Below are positions 1 to 5,773 of a DNA stretch of 14,241 bases, piece by piece (within the stretch, counting starts at the first letter, position 1; each line of letters opens with the position of its first letter). Source of the DNA: JAHJGG01 sp041658785 (GTDB taxonomy: Bacteria; Patescibacteriota; Patescibacteriia; Magasanikbacterales; UBA922); the NCBI GenBank assembly GCA_041658785.1, contig JBAZZL010000029.1, forward strand, positions 1 through 14,241, in the 5' to 3' direction. The position numbers and the translations under genes were made by a program. Under the pieces are notes generated by a model. The model was not told the origin of the DNA, did not search any database, and saw only the letters and a list, made by a program, of their open reading frames with translations.

Positions 1-416
1 AGAATTTTCTCAAACTTTTTCCGTTCCGCGGCGCCGGCCCGAACCGGCGACACCACGATGCGCTGGTTTTTTAACCCCAGCCGCGCGACCGAATCCGGAC
101 CAAACAGCGGGTGCGTGGCGATAATCGGCTGATTTTTCGGCAGCCATTTCCGCATCACCTTTACCGGATGAACTTTTACCGAACAAGCGTCAATCACGAT
201 TGTTTTTGGACCAAGCAACGGCGCAATTTCCCGACAGCAATTCTCCATTTCCGAAATCGGCACGAGCAAAAACAGCAGATCTGTTTTTATCGCTTTTGCC
301 AAAGAAGTATTCTTTTCTGTCTGATTCTTATCATATATCAAAACATCGCCGTAAGAAGATAAAACATCTGCCCACAGTTTTCCGAATCTTCCATAACCAA
401 TAATGCCGTATTTCAT
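1..416 (-). CDS. tyrA: Prephenate dehydrogenase, N-terminal part (cut by window edge)
   Basis: Oxidative decarboxylation of prephenate to 4-hydroxyphenylpyruvate with NAD, the tyrosine branch after chorismate; cytosolic. I translated the minus strand from the ATG at 416 and found 138 open codons with no stop before base 1, so the C-terminal half lies outside. Visible: an N-terminal Rossmann fold with GIIGYGRFG (residues 4-12), an acidic residue ending strand 2 (LIYDK), which favours NAD over NADP, the DACSVK segment (family DxxSVK), and ATHPLFGP, which carries the conserved substrate histidine. The protein starts directly with the Rossmann fold, so no chorismate mutase domain is fused in front; one at the C terminus cannot be excluded. 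No clear Shine-Dalgarno precedes the ATG. It is the last visible gene of the run, 107 bp after pheA, with an 87-bp palindromic repeat between. Family assignment is firm; an arogenate-specific enzyme cannot be excluded. Confidence 0.9.
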   Translation of the reverse strand, partial: MKYGIIGYGRFGKLWADVLSSYGDVLIYDKNQTEKNTSLAKAIKTDLLFLLVPISEMENCCREIAPLLGPKTIVIDACSVKVHPVKVMRKWLPKNQPIIATHPLFGPDSVARLGLKNQRIVVSPVRAGAAERKKFEKI

Positions 417-440
417 AATTGTTATTAAACCAAAAAATTA

Positions 441-527
441 ATAGCTACGCGGATTAAACTGATTGAACTGATTTTCACAGATTAAATCAGTGGTTATCCG
501 TTAAATCCGTTTAATCCGCGTAGCTAT
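441..527. repeat. 87-bp palindromic dispersed repeat, copy 1
   Basis: The ends are a perfect 19-bp inverted repeat, ATAGCTACGCGGATTAAAC (441-459) against 509-527. A second copy at 5683-5769 has the same length and only 3 differences over 87 bp. The interior is made of degenerate GGATTAAAC-like words. The right arm contains the TAG stop codon of pheA (524-526), and the left edge is 25 nt from the tyrA start. It could be a mobile palindrome of the REP or MITE kind, or a cis-acting RNA element; the sequence alone does not decide. Confidence 0.9.
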
Positions 528-1099
528 TTAATCGTCGTTTTTTTAACAACAATAAACGTTGTTAGGTTAGGATGATTGTCCTGAATGCCTTTTTCCAGTA
601 GGTCAAGTTTATAAAGCTGGGCTGACCTAGTTGGCGCAATCACCGCCGTCTCTCTCGGCAAAACGCCTGCGGCCAAGTCCCTGGCCGCTTTGGCCGTGTC
701 TTCCCAATCAACTAATTTTACGTTGGGAAACTCGCGCTTGATGTACCTTTCGCACTGGGAAATGGCCTGCGGATGCGTGGCGATTTGTTTGATTTCTTCT
801 TTTTTTACTCCGGGCATTGCCAGCAAACATTGATAAACCTCAAACCATAATTCATCAACCATGGTAAATAAATATCTGCCCATCGCCTCAAACGCGGTCT
901 GCACTAATCCGCCGCGGGAATTCACCACCGGAAAAATGCCGTAGTCCGCCTTTCCCCCGCTAATACTTTTCAACACACCGTCCATATCAATCGCGTAAAT
1001 AATCTCCGGCTCCCAGCCCATTCTCTGCGCGTACAACAATCCCGCCTCTTCGGAAAAAGAGCCCGCGTCGCCGGATACTGCTATTCTAATTTTTCCCAT
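524..1099 (-). CDS. pheA: Prephenate dehydratase domain protein, no ACT or chorismate mutase domain
   Basis: Converts prephenate to phenylpyruvate, the phenylalanine branch. At 191 residues it is a bare PDT domain. Visible family marks: GSFS (13-16), VVNSRGG (58-64, family xENxxxG), ATHPQAISQC (107-116, family SHPQxxxQC), DTAKAARDLAAG (134-145), and a C-terminal LLEKGIQDNHPNLTTF (167-182). The family ends this block with NxTRF: the catalytic-site threonine is kept (T180) but the arginine is T181, and the usual glutamate before the asparagine is V59. There is no ACT domain, so the usual allosteric Phe site is absent, and no N-terminal chorismate mutase. The stop codon lies inside the right arm of the 87-bp repeat, so the C terminus may have been set by that insertion. 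It lies 249 bp downstream of aroC. The dehydratase call is good; full activity is less certain given the changed motif residues. Confidence 0.82.
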   Translation of the reverse strand: MGKIRIAVSGDAGSFSEEAGLLYAQRMGWEPEIIYAIDMDGVLKSISGGKADYGIFPVVNSRGGLVQTAFEAMGRYLFTMVDELWFEVYQCLLAMPGVKKEEIKQIATHPQAISQCERYIKREFPNVKLVDWEDTAKAARDLAAGVLPRETAVIAPTRSAQLYKLDLLEKGIQDNHPNLTTFIVVKKTTIK

Positions 1100-1111
1100 A
1101 AATCAATATTA

Positions 1112-1120
1112 TGTTATAAT
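1112..1120 (+). promoter_or_regulatory. Extended -10 promoter for the tRNA-like RNA
   Basis: TGtTATAAT is a perfect extended -10 element; the -35 region about 17 nt upstream is only T-rich. Expected start is near 1127, ten bases before the first base of the tRNA-like acceptor stem. It lies between the pheA start codon (minus strand) and the RNA. Confidence 0.55.
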
Positions 1121-1136
1121 TTACGGCAAGCATCAC

Positions 1137-1204
1137 GGGGGTGATTTGGTGTGGAACCTGGCCTATCATCCAAGGTTCCCGGGGTTCAATTCCCCGCACC
1201 TCCA
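1137..1204 (+). ncRNA. tRNA-like RNA without a normal D-arm; resembles a tmRNA tRNA-like domain
   Basis: GGGGGTG (1137-1143) pairs with CACCTCC (1197-1203) as a seven-bp acceptor stem with one G-U, followed by discriminator A1204 and CTA instead of an encoded CCA. The T-arm is canonical: CGGGG, loop TTCAATT, CCCCG (1180-1196). Between them there is no cloverleaf. A 9-nt linker (1144-1152) leads into one long hairpin, GGAACCTGG (1153-1161) with CCAAGGTTCC (1170-1179), with one bulged A and an 8-nt loop, stacked directly on the T-arm with no variable loop. Total is 68 nt, about five short of a normal tRNA, and no seven-base anticodon loop with a U33 in a clean 5-bp stem can be drawn. The beginning GGGGGTGATT and the stemless D region recall the 5' end of tmRNA. 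It could be a tRNA-like mimic, a degenerate tRNA or a tmRNA relic. That it is tRNA-derived is likely; its function is unknown. Confidence 0.6.
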
Positions 1205-1309
1205 CTATAACTTAACAAGCTTTAATTATTTGTGGATAAATAAACTTGACAACGAATCTTTTTTTTTATATACTAATCGTTGGATGATAGGTCGGATTCC
1301 GTTCCAAAT
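1144..1309. repeat. Long imperfect inverted repeat linking the tRNA-like RNA and the small RNA
   Basis: The arms are 1144-1173 and 1280-1309. Without gaps, 24 of 30 positions are complementary, including a perfect 12-bp core (CCTATCATCCAA against TTGGATGATAGG). Of the six other positions, four still form G-U pairs when both arms are read as plus-strand RNA, leaving two mismatches. The same four would be A-C oppositions on the minus strand, so if pairing is conserved it is the plus-strand RNA that is selected. Confidence 0.8.
1246..1274 (+). promoter_or_regulatory. Consensus sigma-70-type promoter of the small RNA
   Basis: TTGACA (1246-1251), a spacer of exactly 17, then TATACT (1269-1274). 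Start is expected near 1281, just where the complementary segment begins. No gene follows on the plus strand, so the product is a short terminated RNA. Confidence 0.8.
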
Positions 1310-1346
1310 GGAACCGCAAACAGCCCCGCAAGGGTGCTGTTTTGTT
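1281..1346 (+). ncRNA. Small RNA, about 65 nt, complementary to the tRNA-like RNA
   Basis: Defined by the promoter at 1246-1274 and the terminator at 1318-1346. From 5' to 3': a segment complementary to 1144-1173, a small hairpin GTTCC-AAAT-GGAAC (1301-1314) overlapping the end of that segment, and the terminator stem. An ATG at 1284 opens a 31-codon frame that would run through the terminator and into the aroC 3' end; I do not regard it as coding. Possible roles are an antisense or sponge RNA for the tRNA-like RNA, or the second piece of a two-part RNA. I recognise no known small RNA family. Confidence 0.6.
1318..1346 (+). terminator. Intrinsic terminator of the small RNA
   Basis: AAACAGC (1318-1324) pairs with GCTGTTT (1336-1342) and CCC with GGG around a GCAA tetraloop, with one bulged T, followed by a T-rich tract to 1347. 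It ends against the aroC stop region, insulating the plus-strand RNA. Confidence 0.8.
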
Positions 1347-1348
1347 TA

Positions 1349-2377
1349 TCAAAGTCTGCTCATCCTGCTTAATAAATAATGATCCGCCAACACCATCGCC
1401 ATCATCGCCTCCCCCACCGGCATCGCGCGCAGGCAAACGCAAGGATCATGGCGTCCTTTAACCTCAATCACCGCTTCGTTTCCGTCCCTATCAAATGTCT
1501 GCTGCTTCTTACTAATACTTGAAGTCGGCTTAAAAGCCACTCGCACCACAATATCTTCACCCGTAGAAATTCCCCCCAAAATACCGCCGGCATGATTACT
1601 CTTGGTTCCAATCACCACTTTCCCCTTTCCTCCTTCCCCCTTCCCCTTATCAACAAACTCATCATTATTCTCCGACCCAAATTTTTCCACGCAGGAAAAT
1701 CCATCACCAATCTCAAAACCCTTCACTGCCGGAATACTCATAAACGCATGCGCCAAGACAGCTGATAATTTATCAAACACTGGTTCGCCCAATCCCACAG
1801 GCACACCGCGAGCAATTACTTCTACCACTCCGCCGACTGAATCGCCGTCAACTTTGGCAGCTTCAATCTCTTTCACAAAATCTTTTTCGTCTGTTATCTT
1901 TCCAACCTGAACCACTCGACCCGTAATCTCAATGCCAACGCCCGCTAAAATCTTTTTGGCGATCGCGCCCGCCGCCACCCGCGCCGCCGTTTCCCGGCCC
2001 GATGCCCGGCCCCCGCCGCGATAATCGCGAATGCCGTACTTTGCTTGATAGGTGAAATCCGCGTGCCCGGGACGAAAGACGTCTTTTAATTTATCATAGT
2101 CCTTTGCTTGCGCGTTCTCATTTCTGATCAACAAACAAATCGGCGTGCCCAAGGTCTGATTCTCAAAAATCCCCGAAAGGACTTCAACCTGATCTTTTTC
2201 ATCGCGCGGCGTAACAAGCTCGCTCTGCCCGGGCCGACGCCTGTCCAGTTCAGTTTGAATTTCTTCCCGGCTTATTTCCAACCCGGCCGGACAACCATCA
2301 ATTACAACACCGATCGCGGGACCGTGCGACTCGCCGAAGGTGGTTATTTTGAATTGTTTGCCGAAGGTGTTGGACAT
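1349..2377 (-). CDS. aroC: Chorismate synthase
   Basis: Seventh shikimate step: 5-enolpyruvylshikimate-3-phosphate to chorismate, needing reduced FMN. 342 residues, near the usual 350-390. Visible: TFGESHGPAIGVVIDGCPAG (13-32) with the family histidine (H18), DRRRPGQ (45-51), the SGRETAARVAAGAIA segment, KPTSSI, and a C-terminal GRHDPCVCLRAMPVGEAM that carries the GRHDPC signature. All main motifs are intact, so it should be active. The ATG at 2377 gives the standard MxNTFG start; a weak GGAAA lies about 11 nt upstream. It follows the phosphatase-family gene by 109 bp of hairpin-rich sequence, and the next gene in the run, pheA, begins 249 bp downstream, across the region with plus-strand RNAs. 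Confidence 0.97.
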   Translation of the reverse strand: MSNTFGKQFKITTFGESHGPAIGVVIDGCPAGLEISREEIQTELDRRRPGQSELVTPRDEKDQVEVLSGIFENQTLGTPICLLIRNENAQAKDYDKLKDVFRPGHADFTYQAKYGIRDYRGGGRASGRETAARVAAGAIAKKILAGVGIEITGRVVQVGKITDEKDFVKEIEAAKVDGDSVGGVVEVIARGVPVGLGEPVFDKLSAVLAHAFMSIPAVKGFEIGDGFSCVEKFGSENNDEFVDKGKGEGGKGKVVIGTKSNHAGGILGGISTGEDIVVRVAFKPTSSISKKQQTFDRDGNEAVIEVKGRHDPCVCLRAMPVGEAMMAMVLADHYLLSRMSRL

Positions 2378-2396
2378 ATACTTTTTTCCAATCTAC

Positions 2397-2473
2397 GCCA
2401 CTTTAGTGGCGGTTCGGCGAACTTTAGTTCGCGAGACAGGCGCCGTGGCACATCCTTCTGGAGCTAAAGCTCC
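2397..2473. repeat. Three short hairpins with the same four-base loop
   Basis: GCCAC-TTTA-GTGGC (2397-2410), GCGAAC-TTTA-GTTCGC (2417-2432) and GGAGC-TAAA-GCTCC (2460-2473). The stems differ completely, but the loop is TTTA in the first two and its complement in the third, so the third is inverted. They fill most of the gap between the phosphatase-family gene and aroC. None is followed by a T-run, so they are not plain terminators. Confidence 0.75.
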
Positions 2474-2486
2474 TCCGACATAAATA

Positions 2487-3290
2487 TCAGCTACTTAATA
2501 ACACATCGTCCATAATTATTTTTAATCTCTCATATTCAGCCGGATTACCGGCAATAAACAATTTGTCATCTGATGAAAAAACATCTTCACCTGCTATATT
2601 TTTAAATACACCGCCTGCTTCGCGTATAATCAAACTACCGGCCAATTCCGGAAAAATATCTTTAGTAAGAATTACTATACCATCATATTGACCGGTGGCC
2701 ACATGACAATAATTTAACCCGTAAGAGTTCCTATTCTTATAGATATTATTATTACTTTTTATCATTGCAAAAAATATTTCTTTCTTTAAATTATTATCAG
2801 TAGAAAATAAATTTAACATTATTCTGGGCGGATCGCCACTCTTTTCAGATACCATTATTTTTTTACCATTCTTAAATGACCCCTTGCCTAATTCGGCCGT
2901 GTATAATTCATCCATAGCCGGATCAAAAACAACCGCAAAATTGACCTTATTATTTATGAGATGCGACACCACAATGGCATAGTGCGGCAACCCGGCTAAA
3001 AAGGTGCTAGTGCCACTGATAGGATCAATAGCCCAAACATTTTTTACAATGGGCCAGCTGTCATTTTCTTCTTCAGCAAAAACTTGGTGTTCAGAACCGA
3101 AATCCTCAATAATTTTTTTTAAATCCCTTTCAATACGTAGATCTTCTTCGGTAAGGTATCTCTTATCGACATCAACAATGGTAAGGTATCTCTTATCGAC
3201 CCCAATATCAACAATTTGACCAATTTGATTTTTTAATCGTTTCCCAGCTCCGGTCACATAATCTATAACTTTTTGATATTTTTCATCCAT
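2487..3290 (-). CDS. Inositol monophosphatase family protein with altered metal site
   Basis: A member of the FIG/IMPase superfamily of metal-dependent sugar phosphatases; 267 residues, the usual size. The fold signature is clear: FAEEE (71-75, family GEE), WAIDPISGTSTF (86-97, family WxIDPIDGTxNF) and IFPELAGSLIIREAGG (212-227, family WDxAAGxxIxxEAGG). Two of the four residues that bind Mg in the family are changed: the second Asp of DPIDGT is S92 and the Asp of WDxAAG is P214. Activity may therefore be lost or changed. An in-frame 30-bp tandem duplication puts VDKRYLT twice (31-37 and 41-47) just before the conserved LTEED helix. The ATG at 3290 overlaps the end of aroB by 8 bp, so translation is probably coupled. 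Why such a gene sits in a shikimate operon is unclear: it could be a phosphatase for a pathway side product or a degenerate passenger. Confidence 0.8.
   Translation of the reverse strand: MDEKYQKVIDYVTGAGKRLKNQIGQIVDIGVDKRYLTIVDVDKRYLTEEDLRIERDLKKIIEDFGSEHQVFAEEENDSWPIVKNVWAIDPISGTSTFLAGLPHYAIVVSHLINNKVNFAVVFDPAMDELYTAELGKGSFKNGKKIMVSEKSGDPPRIMLNLFSTDNNLKKEIFFAMIKSNNNIYKNRNSYGLNYCHVATGQYDGIVILTKDIFPELAGSLIIREAGGVFKNIAGEDVFSSDDKLFIAGNPAEYERLKIIMDDVLLSS
3150..3209. repeat. 30-bp tandem duplication inside the phosphatase-family gene
   Basis: A 21-bp identical stretch begins at 3150 and again at 3180, a period of 30 bp. The reading frame is kept and ten residues are added near the N terminus of the protein. 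Confidence 0.9.
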
Positions 3291-4395
3291 AAAAATATTC
3301 TAAAGCTTTTTTAATTAATCCATTTTCAAATTGAAACGCGAATTTATTTTCCTTAACATACACCTCCCCAATCTCTTCCAGCAAAACAATCCGCGCCGCG
3401 CCGCCTCTGCTCTTTTTGTCCAATCTCATCTTTTCAATTATTTCCCGCGCTGGATATTTCTTCAAAACGCTTTTGTCAATTCCCGTCCGCTCCACTGCCG
3501 CCGTTATTCGGGAAAAGGCCGCCGCCGGCAAAATTCCCGACAGTTCACTGATCTTGCTTTCAACCAAAACTCCCAACGCCACCGCTTCCCCGTGCATCAA
3601 TTTATAATCGCTCAAAAGTTCCAGCGCGTGGCCGACGGTGTGGCCAAAATTTATCACTTGCCGTTCGCCGCTTTCTCTTTCATCCCTAGTTACTATGCCG
3701 ACCTTCAATTTCACTGCTTCTGCGACAATCTTGGTAATCACTTTTTCATCTTTTGCTAAAACTTTTACCCAATTATCCATTGTATAATCAAACATCTTGG
3801 CATCGTGAGTTAGAAAAATCTTAATCGCTTCCCAAACCCCATTTGCAACCTGTTTCTCTGGCAAACTTTCCAAAACACTAATATCGGCAAACACCGCTTC
3901 CGGCTGGTGAAACGCGCCGATTAAATTTTTGCCGTACGGCGTGTCAATGCTGGTCTTGCCGCCGACTGAACTATCAACCATCGCGAGTATTGTGGTTGGC
4001 AAGTGAATATAGGGAATGCCGCGCATATAAGTCGCCGCGACAAACCCGGCCAAATCGCCCACCACCCCGCCGCCCAAAGCCATAACCATGGTGTCGCGTC
4101 CGCAACCCAATCCGAACAACTGGTGGTCCAGCTTGGTTTTAGTTTCCTGTGTCTTAAACTTTTCTCCGGCCGGAAAAGCAACCAGCTCAACAACCAAACC
4201 TTTTTTTCTCAATTGTTCTTTCAACTTTTCGCCAAACAATTTTTTTGTTATGGAATCAGTAATAATTACAAAGCGAGCAATGCTATTTTTGTAGTTTGCT
4301 AAAAAATTCGGCAACTTATCCCAGACGCCGGAACCAATCATAATTTGGTAATTACGATTCTTGGTGTCTGGAAGCTTGACCTTTAATTCAAACAT
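3283..4395 (-). CDS. aroB: 3-dehydroquinate synthase
   Basis: Second shikimate step: DAHP to 3-dehydroquinate, with NAD and a divalent metal. About 370 residues. Counting from the upstream ATG at 4410: PAGEKFK (80-86), ALGGGVVGDLAGF for NAD binding (111-123), PTTILAMVDSSVGGKTSID (138-156), GKNLIGAFHQP (160-170), and the metal-site region GVWEAIK (E194), NFGHTVGHALE (H257) and HGEAVALG (H273). All are intact. Two starts are possible. The ATG at 4410 adds MSNLK, but it lies within a dispersed repeat fragment also seen near 12108-12136. The ATG at 4395 (MFELKVKLP) begins where family members begin, so I prefer it; neither has a good Shine-Dalgarno. The stop overlaps the start of the phosphatase-family gene by 8 bp. 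Confidence 0.95.
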   Translation of the reverse strand: MFELKVKLPDTKNRNYQIMIGSGVWDKLPNFLANYKNSIARFVIITDSITKKLFGEKLKEQLRKKGLVVELVAFPAGEKFKTQETKTKLDHQLFGLGCGRDTMVMALGGGVVGDLAGFVAATYMRGIPYIHLPTTILAMVDSSVGGKTSIDTPYGKNLIGAFHQPEAVFADISVLESLPEKQVANGVWEAIKIFLTHDAKMFDYTMDNWVKVLAKDEKVITKIVAEAVKLKVGIVTRDERESGERQVINFGHTVGHALELLSDYKLMHGEAVALGVLVESKISELSGILPAAAFSRITAAVERTGIDKSVLKKYPAREIIEKMRLDKKSRGGAARIVLLEEIGEVYVKENKFAFQFENGLIKKALEYFYG

Positions 4396-4480
4396 TTTTA
4401 GATTGGACATTGGAAATTTTATTAGAGCTTGCCCTGAGCGAAGCCGAATGGGTGAATTAGAAATTAGGTGAATTACTGTA

Positions 4481-4591
4481 AATTACGAAACAGGCGTAAA
4501 CTGTCATTCCCGCGGAGGCGGGAATCCAGCAATCGCTTTACGACTGGATTCCCGCCTCCGCGGGAATGACAAATAATAGCGTTTCGTAATT
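4481..4591. repeat. Nested palindrome of the GTCATTCCCGCG type
   Basis: A perfect 28-bp inverted repeat (4502-4529 with 4544-4571, 14-nt loop) begins TGTCATTCCCGCGGAGGCGG. It is enclosed in a second perfect 11-bp inverted repeat, AATTACGAAAC (4481-4491) with 4581-4591. It lies in the 220-bp gap between DAHP synthase and aroB. The rest of that gap holds AATTAGGTG words related to the repeat at 12033-12168. The inner stem could act as a strong RNA hairpin, but no T-run follows on either strand. Confidence 0.9.
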
Positions 4592-4629
4592 CAAAGGAAT
4601 TAGGTGAATTTTATACCCATGTCTGTCTT

Positions 4630-5658
4630 TCAGACTAAATCGCCAATCAACCTCTCCGTCTCCTTCCACCCCAAACACGGATCAGTAATGGAAAGTCCTC
4701 CCATATCAACACTGTCGGGCGAATCGGGATTCAGTTTCTGATTTCCGGGTTTAAGAAAACTCTCAATCATAAATCCCCTAACTATTTTACGCAGTTCCGG
4801 GAATTCCCGCAAGTTACTCATCACCTCGCGCACCACCTGAATCTGCCGCTCTACGCTATTGACGCCGTTTATTTTGCAATTGTCGTGAGAGGCGTCAATC
4901 ACTATGGCGGGATTCTTCACTTCATTTTCGGCCATTGCTTTTTTCGCTTTCATTATATCCTCAATATGATAATTGGGTCTGCTTGATCCGCCGCGCAAAA
5001 CCAGATGCGCAAACTCATTACCGCTTGTTTCTACCTGATGGCCGTCAAATACCGCAATATGCGGATGTTGGGCCGCTACTACGCTATTGACGCCAATCTC
5101 AACGTCCCCGCTCGTTGGATTTTTCATGCCAACGGCGCAGTTGATCGCTGACGCAAAAATACGGTGTTCTTGATCTTCTGAACTTCTAGCGCCAATCGCT
5201 ACCCACGAAAGCAATTCCAAAAAACCTTTGGCATTGTGAGTAAATAATGCCTCGTCCGCAATTGGCATGCCCATATCCAAAATTTTTACCATCAGCCCCC
5301 GGCAGTATTTAATTCCTTCGGCAACATCCGGCGGAGCGAAAGGATCCGGCTGATTCACCGGGCCGGTCCAGCCCCTGGTCGTGCGCGGTTTTTGGATGTA
5401 AACGCGCATTACTAATTTAAGTTTGTCTTTGACCTGATCGCTCAATTTTTTAACCCGCTCGGTGTATTCCAAAACCGCGTTAAACGGCCAAGCCGAACAA
5501 GGCCCGACAATCACGAGCGTCCGTTCGTCTCTGCCCGCCAAAATATCTTTCACCTCCTGCCGATCCCGCGCGATATTTTGGTGCGCTTCCTCGGACAAAG
5601 GAAATGCTTGGATTATTTCTTCCGCTGTTGGAATTTTTTTGATTATTGTAAAGTTCAT
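4630..5658 (-). CDS. aroF: 3-deoxy-7-phosphoheptulonate (DAHP) synthase, class I alpha type
   Basis: First committed step: PEP plus erythrose-4-phosphate to DAHP; metal dependent. 342 residues, the usual length for the AroF/G/H type. Visible: VGPCSAWP (51-58) with the metal cysteine C54, QKPRTTRGWTG (89-99, PEP and E4P binding), GARSSEDQEHR, VGMKNPTSG, TSGNEFAHLVLRGG, DASHDNCKI, RGFMIESFLKPGNQ and a C-terminal GGLSITDPCLGWKETERLI. The GPCSAWP form, in place of GPCSIHD, is a known variant. No separate regulatory domain is present, as expected for this class, where feedback acts on the barrel and the N-terminal region; I cannot tell which amino acid inhibits it. The ATG at 5658 is 25 nt from the 87-bp repeat. 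No clear Shine-Dalgarno. The symbol is a choice among aroF, aroG and aroH, which cannot be told apart here. Confidence 0.95.
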   Translation of the reverse strand: MNFTIIKKIPTAEEIIQAFPLSEEAHQNIARDRQEVKDILAGRDERTLVIVGPCSAWPFNAVLEYTERVKKLSDQVKDKLKLVMRVYIQKPRTTRGWTGPVNQPDPFAPPDVAEGIKYCRGLMVKILDMGMPIADEALFTHNAKGFLELLSWVAIGARSSEDQEHRIFASAINCAVGMKNPTSGDVEIGVNSVVAAQHPHIAVFDGHQVETSGNEFAHLVLRGGSSRPNYHIEDIMKAKKAMAENEVKNPAIVIDASHDNCKINGVNSVERQIQVVREVMSNLREFPELRKIVRGFMIESFLKPGNQKLNPDSPDSVDMGGLSITDPCLGWKETERLIGDLV

Positions 5659-5682
5659 ATTTTTTTATTTAATAAAGTTTTA

Positions 5683-5769
5683 ATAGCTACGCGGATTAAA
5701 CTGATTGAACTGATTTTCACGGATTAAATCTGTGGTTATCCGTTAAATCCGTTTAATCCGCGTATCTAT
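5683..5769. repeat. 87-bp palindromic dispersed repeat, copy 2
   Basis: Same length and sequence as the copy at 441-527 except for three bases. The ends pair over 19 bp with one mismatch (5765). It lies 4 bp after the aroE stop codon and 25 nt from the DAHP synthase start codon, the same distance copy 1 keeps from tyrA. Confidence 0.9.
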
Positions 5770-5773
5770 CTAA

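Noticed and set aside
1137..1204. Ordinary tRNA gene
   Set aside because: Acceptor and T-arm fit, but no placement gives a D-stem plus a 5-bp anticodon stem with a seven-base loop and U33; the length is also about five bases short.
1284..1379. A 31-codon frame opening near the small RNA start, as a leaderless peptide gene
   Set aside because: It runs through the terminator hairpin and into the aroC 3' end, has no family resemblance, and no downstream gene on the plus strand for it to regulate.
4502..4571. Perfect 28-bp hairpin as an intrinsic terminator between DAHP synthase and aroB
   Set aside because: No T-run follows on either strand, and GTCATTCCCGCG-type palindromes are known as dispersed repeats.
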